Part shown: piece by piece, positions 6,421-9,419 of the stretch
Numbering within the stretch: the first letter of the stretch is position 1
Layout: each line of letters begins with the position of its first letter
Origin: JAUUSJ01 sp051880475
GTDB lineage: Bacteria > Bacillota > Clostridia > Lachnospirales > Lachnospiraceae
Direction of reading: 5' to 3'
Assembly (NCBI GenBank): GCA_051880475.1
Contig: JBJEOA010000044.1
Location: forward strand, 1-9,419
DNA: 9,419 nucleotides
Translations under genes and position numbers: made by a program
The notes under the pieces: model-generated
Told to the model about the DNA's origin: nothing
Databases searched by the model: none
Seen by the model: the letters and a program-made list of their open reading frames with translations, nothing else

Positions 6421-7044
6421 TTACTCTGCCATAATCTGTTGCAATTTTCTTAATATTTCTTCCTGTATCTTTTCTATTGTCTGTGAGGCATCTATCATAT
6501 GAATACGCTCTGTATGTTCTTTTGCCAATCTTCTATATCCATCTGCTACCATCTGATGAAAATCTATCGTTTCTTGCTCCATTCGGTCAAGATTTTTTTG
6601 GTTTTTCTTTCTTCCAATTCCTTCAGTCGCATCGATATCTAACAAAAATGTAATGTCAGGTTCACACGCCGCGATGGCATACTGATTTACGTCATAAACC
6701 ATCTTCGTCCCAAGTCCTCTCGCAATCCCTTGATAAACTGCCGAAGAATCAATGAAACGGTCGCTAATAATAATTTTTCCCTCTTTTTTGGCTGGAGCAA
6801 TTATTTGCTCAACAAGCTGAGCCCTCGCAGCTGCATAGAGCAGCATTTCCGTTATATAACTCATATTTGTATGTGTTTTATCCAAAATAATAGAACGAAT
6901 TTGCTCACTAATCTTAGTTCCTCCAGGCTCTCTTGTGACAATCACATCAAATCCCTTCTCCTCAAAATACTTCTTTAGCATTTGAATCTGGGTTGTTTTA
7001 CCTGAACCGTCCGCTCCCTCTATGGAAATAAATATTCCCTTCAT
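6421..7044 (-). CDS. tmk: Thymidylate kinase
   Basis: Tmk phosphorylates dTMP to dTDP with ATP in the cytoplasm, the committed step to dTTP from both de novo and salvage routes. The 207-residue length is standard. Motifs are the P-loop EGADGSGKTT (9-18), the dTMP-binding TREPGGT (37-43), DRF (95-97) followed by the substrate-contacting SAVYQG (101-106), and a LID-type region around 143-156 (GIGRKKNQKNLDRM). It is the first gene of the operon tmk-holB-ricT-trmN6-rsmI, with a sigma-A promoter at 7129-7157 and a leader of about 78 bases. The ribosome binding site is modest (AGGAGCAAAGAGG before the ATG). Identification is certain. Confidence 0.97.
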   Translation of the reverse strand: MKGIFISIEGADGSGKTTQIQMLKKYFEEKGFDVIVTREPGGTKISEQIRSIILDKTHTNMSYITEMLLYAAARAQLVEQIIAPAKKEGKIIISDRFIDSSAVYQGIARGLGTKMVYDVNQYAIAACEPDITFLLDIDATEGIGRKKNQKNLDRMEQETIDFHQMVADGYRRLAKEHTERIHMIDASQTIEKIQEEILRKLQQIMAE

Positions 7045-7128
7045 CCTCTTTGCTCCTATCTCAACTTCCTATTTTTCTATTTGTTCCTTTTATATTCAAG
7101 TTTTAACCTTTATATGCCTTTCCTTTTT

Positions 7129-7157
7129 ATATTAGCACATTTCCTCCTATCTCTCAA
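7129..7157 (-). promoter_or_regulatory. Sigma-A promoter of the tmk operon
   Basis: On the minus strand TTGAGA (7157-7152) is followed by a 17-base spacer and TAATAT (7134-7129). Transcription would begin near 7122, about 78 bases before tmk. The promoter lies directly behind the lipoprotein operon terminator, so the two units look transcriptionally separate. Confidence 0.68.
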
Positions 7158-7167
7158 GCATAAAAGG

Positions 7168-7214
7168 AAAAGGTATTCGCCTGCCTTTATCGTAAAGCCC
7201 TGCAAATACCTTTT
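7168..7214 (-). terminator. Terminator of the lipoprotein operon
   Basis: The minus-strand transcript can fold AAAAGGTATT (7214-7205) onto AATACCTTTT (7177-7168), with wobble and GC pairs further in and an inner CTTTA/TAAAG stem below the loop. A CCTTTTAT run follows at 7167-7160. It starts eight bases after the stop codon of the third lipoprotein. Confidence 0.8.
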
Positions 7215-7221
7215 ATTTTTA

Positions 7222-7869
7222 TTATTTATTATCAATTAATTCTATACTGCAAATACATTTTTGAAGAACTTTTCTATCATTACTATTACCTTCTGTATAT
7301 CCTGTAGCCATAACTACATGATCATTTGTATATGTAGCAAAGAAGGTAACATAATTATATACTTCATCTTCAATCTCAAAAGTAAAATACCAATTTCCTA
7401 CTGTCTCACTCTTTTTGGTAAATTTGCTAGAAACTAATTTTGCATCCTCGCAAAGTCCTGTCTTTTGTTTTTCGATATATTTTTCAAAAGATTTTTTCAA
7501 AGTTGGAATTTCTTTCAATGTTTTTTTCACTTCAGATTCTTTTGTAATATTCTCAATTTCAATCAAATCTTTTTTTGAAGAAAGACTCGTATTTGTGAGT
7601 CTCTCATCGATTGTCTTCCATTTTCCCTCTGGAAGAGTAATCGTATAACTATTACTTACATCTGTATACTTACCAGCTTTTAAAGAACGCTGTGAAATAC
7701 TTGTGCTTTCTGTTGCCGCCTCTGTTGTCGCCTCTGTCGTAACTTCCTCTGATGACTGTGTTGTCTCTTGTGCTGTTTCTTTTTTGATACTGTCACATCC
7801 CATTACACTTATCATCATTATTGCTGTAAGACATACAACACCTAGACATTTTTTATTTATCTTTCTCAT
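7222..7869 (-). CDS. Putative lipoprotein, third of three paralogues
   Basis: This is a predicted surface lipoprotein of 215 residues with no assigned function. A signal peptide (residues 1-24) ends in the lipobox VMG-C with cysteine 25 as the lipidation site. A threonine/glutamate linker (about 31-60, with TTEATTEAATES) precedes the globular part. That part begins GKY (66-68), runs through SYTITLPEGKW (74-84), carries a PTLKK segment (122-126) and ends in a strand-rich stretch and a last helix (RKVLQKCICSIELI, 199-212). The same plan is found in the two genes upstream, so this is a tandem duplicate. Mature net charge is about -5 by counting Lys/Arg against Asp/Glu. It lies 27 bases after its neighbour with GGGAGG before the ATG. 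The small beta-sandwich after a LPxGxW start resembles PsbP/DUF1795-type lipoproteins, but that is a guess from pattern only. Confidence 0.82.
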   Translation of the reverse strand: MRKINKKCLGVVCLTAIMMISVMGCDSIKKETAQETTQSSEEVTTEATTEAATESTSISQRSLKAGKYTDVSNSYTITLPEGKWKTIDERLTNTSLSSKKDLIEIENITKESEVKKTLKEIPTLKKSFEKYIEKQKTGLCEDAKLVSSKFTKKSETVGNWYFTFEIEDEVYNYVTFFATYTNDHVVMATGYTEGNSNDRKVLQKCICSIELIDNK

Positions 7870-7896
7870 TTAACAATTCCTCCCTTTCTCTCGTAT

Positions 7897-8502
7897 CTAT
7901 TCTTGTATCTTAAATTGATTCAACGACTCTTGTAATTTTCCAATGAATGATTCGTCACCTAGTTTGGTCATCGCAATAACCGTAAAGAATTCTCCATTCT
8001 TCACATAGTTTCCCTGTATCATATATGGATAGTCACCATCTGCATATTTTAATGTATAAACCGTCTGCTCTACTCCATCTCCTGTTTTCTTATCAAATGA
8101 GATTACAGTAGGGGATGATTCTCCATAGGAAATTTGTTCCTCTAACTCTTCTTTACTCGTTGGAGTTTCTCCTAAAGCTCCCTTCGCTTCTTCTTCGGAT
8201 AAATATGCAATCTCAAAATAAGATTGTCCATCTTCTGATTGTAAAGACACCATACCCTCTTCTTCTCTTTCTATTATCCAATCACCTTTTGGTAATTGCA
8301 ATTCAAATTTATTTGATTCAGGTATGTAATTTCCCGAAACCATCTCATTTTCTTCTTCTATCTCTTCATCTTCTTCATTTATCTCTTCTATCTCTTCCCC
8401 ATTCTCTGTAGCCACATCATCCTTGCCACATCCATATAAGGAAAATAATAGCATCATAGATAGACTCCATATAGTTATACATTTTCTTATGTATCTTTTC
8501 AC
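7897..8502 (-). CDS. Putative acidic lipoprotein, second of three paralogues
   Basis: This is a predicted surface lipoprotein of 201 residues with no assigned function. The start is ambiguous: GTG-ACA-GTG occurs at 8508-8500. The AAGGGG run leaves no spacing before the first GTG but five bases before the second, so I chose 8502; the alternative at 8508 adds two residues. The signal peptide ends in LYG-C with cysteine 25. Instead of the threonine linker of its neighbours it has an extremely acidic one (about residues 35-53, EEIEEINEEDEEIEEENE). The core repeats the family pattern: GNY (57-59), FELQLPKGDW (66-75), TPTSKEEL (113-120), and a final helix after TVIAMTKLGDESF. Mature net charge is near -32, against about +11 for the upstream paralogue. 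It starts nine or fifteen bases after the first gene's stop codon, depending on the start used, so they form one operon. Confidence 0.82.
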   Translation of the reverse strand: MKRYIRKCITIWSLSMMLLFSLYGCGKDDVATENGEEIEEINEEDEEIEEENEMVSGNYIPESNKFELQLPKGDWIIEREEEGMVSLQSEDGQSYFEIAYLSEEEAKGALGETPTSKEELEEQISYGESSPTVISFDKKTGDGVEQTVYTLKYADGDYPYMIQGNYVKNGEFFTVIAMTKLGDESFIGKLQESLNQFKIQE

Positions 8503-8517
8503 TGTCACCCCTTCTTT

Positions 8518-9150
8518 CTAATCAAAGGAATATGTTAAGTCCATACTTTTTACACATTCTTTTAAGCGTTCATAAGAAGAATCCTTCTTAGAAGTGGTTT
8601 TTCCCTGTGCAATATAAGTGGCATCAGCTCCACTAATAATATAAGTTCCGATATATTTTGATTTATTATCAAAATTCTTTTTTGCATAGTACATACGAAT
8701 GATAGCATCGTCTTTTCCACCAACAGATATTCTCTCAAACTCCACCAAAGAATCCTTTTTAGAAGATAATATTTTCTTCTTTGCATCTTCTTCTGAAGTA
8801 GGGAATTTTTTACGCTGTGCTGTAGAATTTTTTCCCTCATAGTAGGATACTTTTATTTCTTCACCCTTATTAGATGTAAAGACAATACTTCCTTTTTCAA
8901 TACTTCCCGTCTTCTTCCATTCTCCTTTTGGAAGCTTAATCGAATAATGATTTTCTACCTTATATACACCGTCACTTACCTTTTTAGGAACTTCTTTCTT
9001 CTTAGCAGCGGTCGTCGCCTCAGTTTTTTTCTCTGTCGCAGTTTCTTGTGTCGTCTCTTCTGTCTTCTTTGCTGTCTGCTGACATCCTGTAAAAGCCAGC
9101 ATTAATATAAAAACGAGCGTAGACACTGCTATTGTCTTCTTCCCTTTCAC
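8518..9150 (-). CDS. Putative lysine-rich lipoprotein, first of three paralogues
   Basis: This is a predicted surface lipoprotein of 210 residues with no assigned function. It begins with GTG; AAGGAGG lies seven bases upstream and fixes the start. The signal peptide (MKGKKTIAVSTLVFILMLAF) ends in FTG-C with cysteine 23. A threonine/lysine/glutamate linker (about 27-57) follows. The core starts GVY (61-63), then HYSIKLPKGEW (68-78), FPTSEEDAKKK (116-126), a TYIISGADATYIAQG strand pair (169-183) and a final helix YERLKECVKSMDL (193-205). The pattern is shared with the two downstream genes, with strong divergence between them. Mature net charge is about +11. It heads the three-gene operon, behind the promoter at 9236-9264 and a leader of about 80 bases. 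A substrate-binding, cell-wall or signalling role are all possible; nothing in the window decides. Confidence 0.83.
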   Translation of the reverse strand: MKGKKTIAVSTLVFILMLAFTGCQQTAKKTEETTQETATEKKTEATTAAKKKEVPKKVSDGVYKVENHYSIKLPKGEWKKTGSIEKGSIVFTSNKGEEIKVSYYEGKNSTAQRKKFPTSEEDAKKKILSSKKDSLVEFERISVGGKDDAIIRMYYAKKNFDNKSKYIGTYIISGADATYIAQGKTTSKKDSSYERLKECVKSMDLTYSFD

Positions 9151-9235
9151 TTTAAATCCTCCTTTTATTTAATAATACCCCATATTGTATTCTAAAAAAT
9201 CTATCTGATGATTTTTTAAAGTTTCACTCATAAAA

Positions 9236-9264
9236 ATACTACTTTAAAACCTTCATAAAGTCAA
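9236..9264 (-). promoter_or_regulatory. Sigma-A promoter of the lipoprotein operon
   Basis: On the minus strand TTGACT (9264-9259), a 17-base spacer and TAGTAT (9241-9236) form a good sigma-A promoter. Transcription would begin near 9229, about 80 bases before the GTG of the first lipoprotein. It lies downstream of the tRNA terminator, so the operon has its own control. Confidence 0.72.
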
Positions 9265-9273
9265 GTATATCTT

Positions 9274-9292
9274 TTCTTACATCCTTCTTACA
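9274..9292 (-). promoter_or_regulatory. TGTAAGAA direct repeat upstream of the lipoprotein promoter
   Basis: The minus strand reads TGTAAGAAGGATGTAAGAA (9292-9274): two perfect copies of TGTAAGAA with an 11-bp period, ending nine bases before the -35 box. Direct repeats of this period next to the -35 are typical of OmpR/PhoB-type response regulators. The repeat is seen; the binding protein is inferred and not encoded in the window. Confidence 0.4.
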
Positions 9293-9331
9293 AATATCAG
9301 TTTAACGAAAATTTTTATATATTTTTGCAAT

Positions 9332-9362
9332 AAAAAAACTCAGCAATTTTCTCTGCTGAGTT
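9332..9362 (-). terminator. Intrinsic terminator of the tRNA-Lys transcript
   Basis: On the minus strand AACTCAGCA (9362-9354) pairs perfectly over nine bases with TGCTGAGTT (9345-9337) around an eight-base loop. A run of T continues to 9332. It begins five bases after the tRNA 3' end. Confidence 0.92.
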
Positions 9363-9366
9363 CTAA

Positions 9367-9419
9367 TGAGACATCGGGGATTCGAACCCCGGACAACTTG
9401 ATTAAAAGTCAAGTGCTCT
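9367..9419 (-). tRNA. tRNA-Lys (anticodon UUU), 5' part outside the window
   Basis: The minus strand shows the end of the D stem (AGAGC), the anticodon arm CTTGA-CTTTTAA-TCAAG with anticodon TTT at 9406-9404, the variable loop TTGTC, the T arm CGGGG-TTCGAAT-CCCCG, the acceptor strand ATGTCTC and discriminator base A at 9367. The next bases are TTA, so CCA is not encoded and must be added enzymatically. The acceptor 5' strand and most of the D arm lie beyond the window end. Confidence 0.95.

Noticed and set aside
7138..7157. Similarity between TTGAGAGATAGGAGGAAATG and the tmk leader TTGAGATAGGAGCAAAG
   Set aside because: The upstream copy is explained as the tmk promoter -35 and spacer. Its GGAGG-ATG-TGC-TAA mini-frame lies before the predicted transcription start, so it would not be translated. 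Chance resemblance is more likely.
8562..8840. 92-residue reading frame on the - strand inside the first lipoprotein
   Set aside because: It lies wholly in another frame of a gene with a clear lipobox and ribosome binding site, and its composition (Lys/Leu/Ile-rich, no domain) is that of a frame-shifted shadow.
7222..9150. Possible ABC-transporter or toxin-immunity cluster formed by the lipoproteins
   Set aside because: No permease, ATPase, secretion signal system or toxin gene is adjacent, and the proteins are too short for typical solute-binding proteins. The idea has no support in the window.

Overview
The window looks like chromosomal DNA from an AT-rich, spore-forming member of the Clostridia, most likely Lachnospiraceae. 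The evidence is the low GC content, strong AGGAGG-type ribosome binding sites, the sporulation genes spmA/spmB, an AbrB-type regulator convergent with rsmI, a tRNA gene without an encoded CCA, and protein sequences typical of gut Lachnospiraceae. The family assignment is inference; no species is claimed.

Layout. (1) 129-1004 (+): an AraC-family regulator with a cupin sensor domain, of unknown target, preceded by a 15-bp direct repeat. (2) 1009-2222 (-): spmA-spmB, spore maturation membrane proteins, tail to tail with the AraC gene. (3) 2395-2770 (+): an abrB-like transition-state regulator with a clear sigma-A promoter and a palindrome over its -35 box. (4) 2800-2866: a very long bidirectional hairpin terminator shared by abrB and the opposing operon. 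(5) 2891-7157 (-): a housekeeping operon read as promoter, tmk, holB, ricT, trmN6, rsmI, with the last four genes touching or overlapping. It is a shortened form of the tmk-to-rsmI cluster known from Bacillus. (6) 7168-9264 (-): an operon of three diverged lipoprotein paralogues with its own promoter and terminator. (7) 9332-9419 (-): the 3' part of a tRNA-Lys(UUU) and its terminator, cut by the window end.

How they work together. tmk makes dTDP and holB is a clamp-loader subunit, so both serve DNA replication. ricT belongs to the RNase Y-associated Ric complex, and trmN6 and rsmI modify tRNA and 16S rRNA. AbrB, RicT and SpmA/SpmB all relate to stationary phase or sporulation in Bacillus subtilis, so this stretch mixes housekeeping and developmental genes.

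The least explained part is the lipoprotein operon. Three cell-surface proteins share a core (G-x-Y ... LPxGxW) but differ sharply in net charge, and they sit behind a promoter that carries an 11-bp-period direct repeat resembling a response-regulator site. No CRISPR array, insertion sequence, phage gene or obvious defence system is visible. No gene-free stretch exceeds 300 bases; the longest is 2223-2478, which holds the abrB promoter and the spmA leader.
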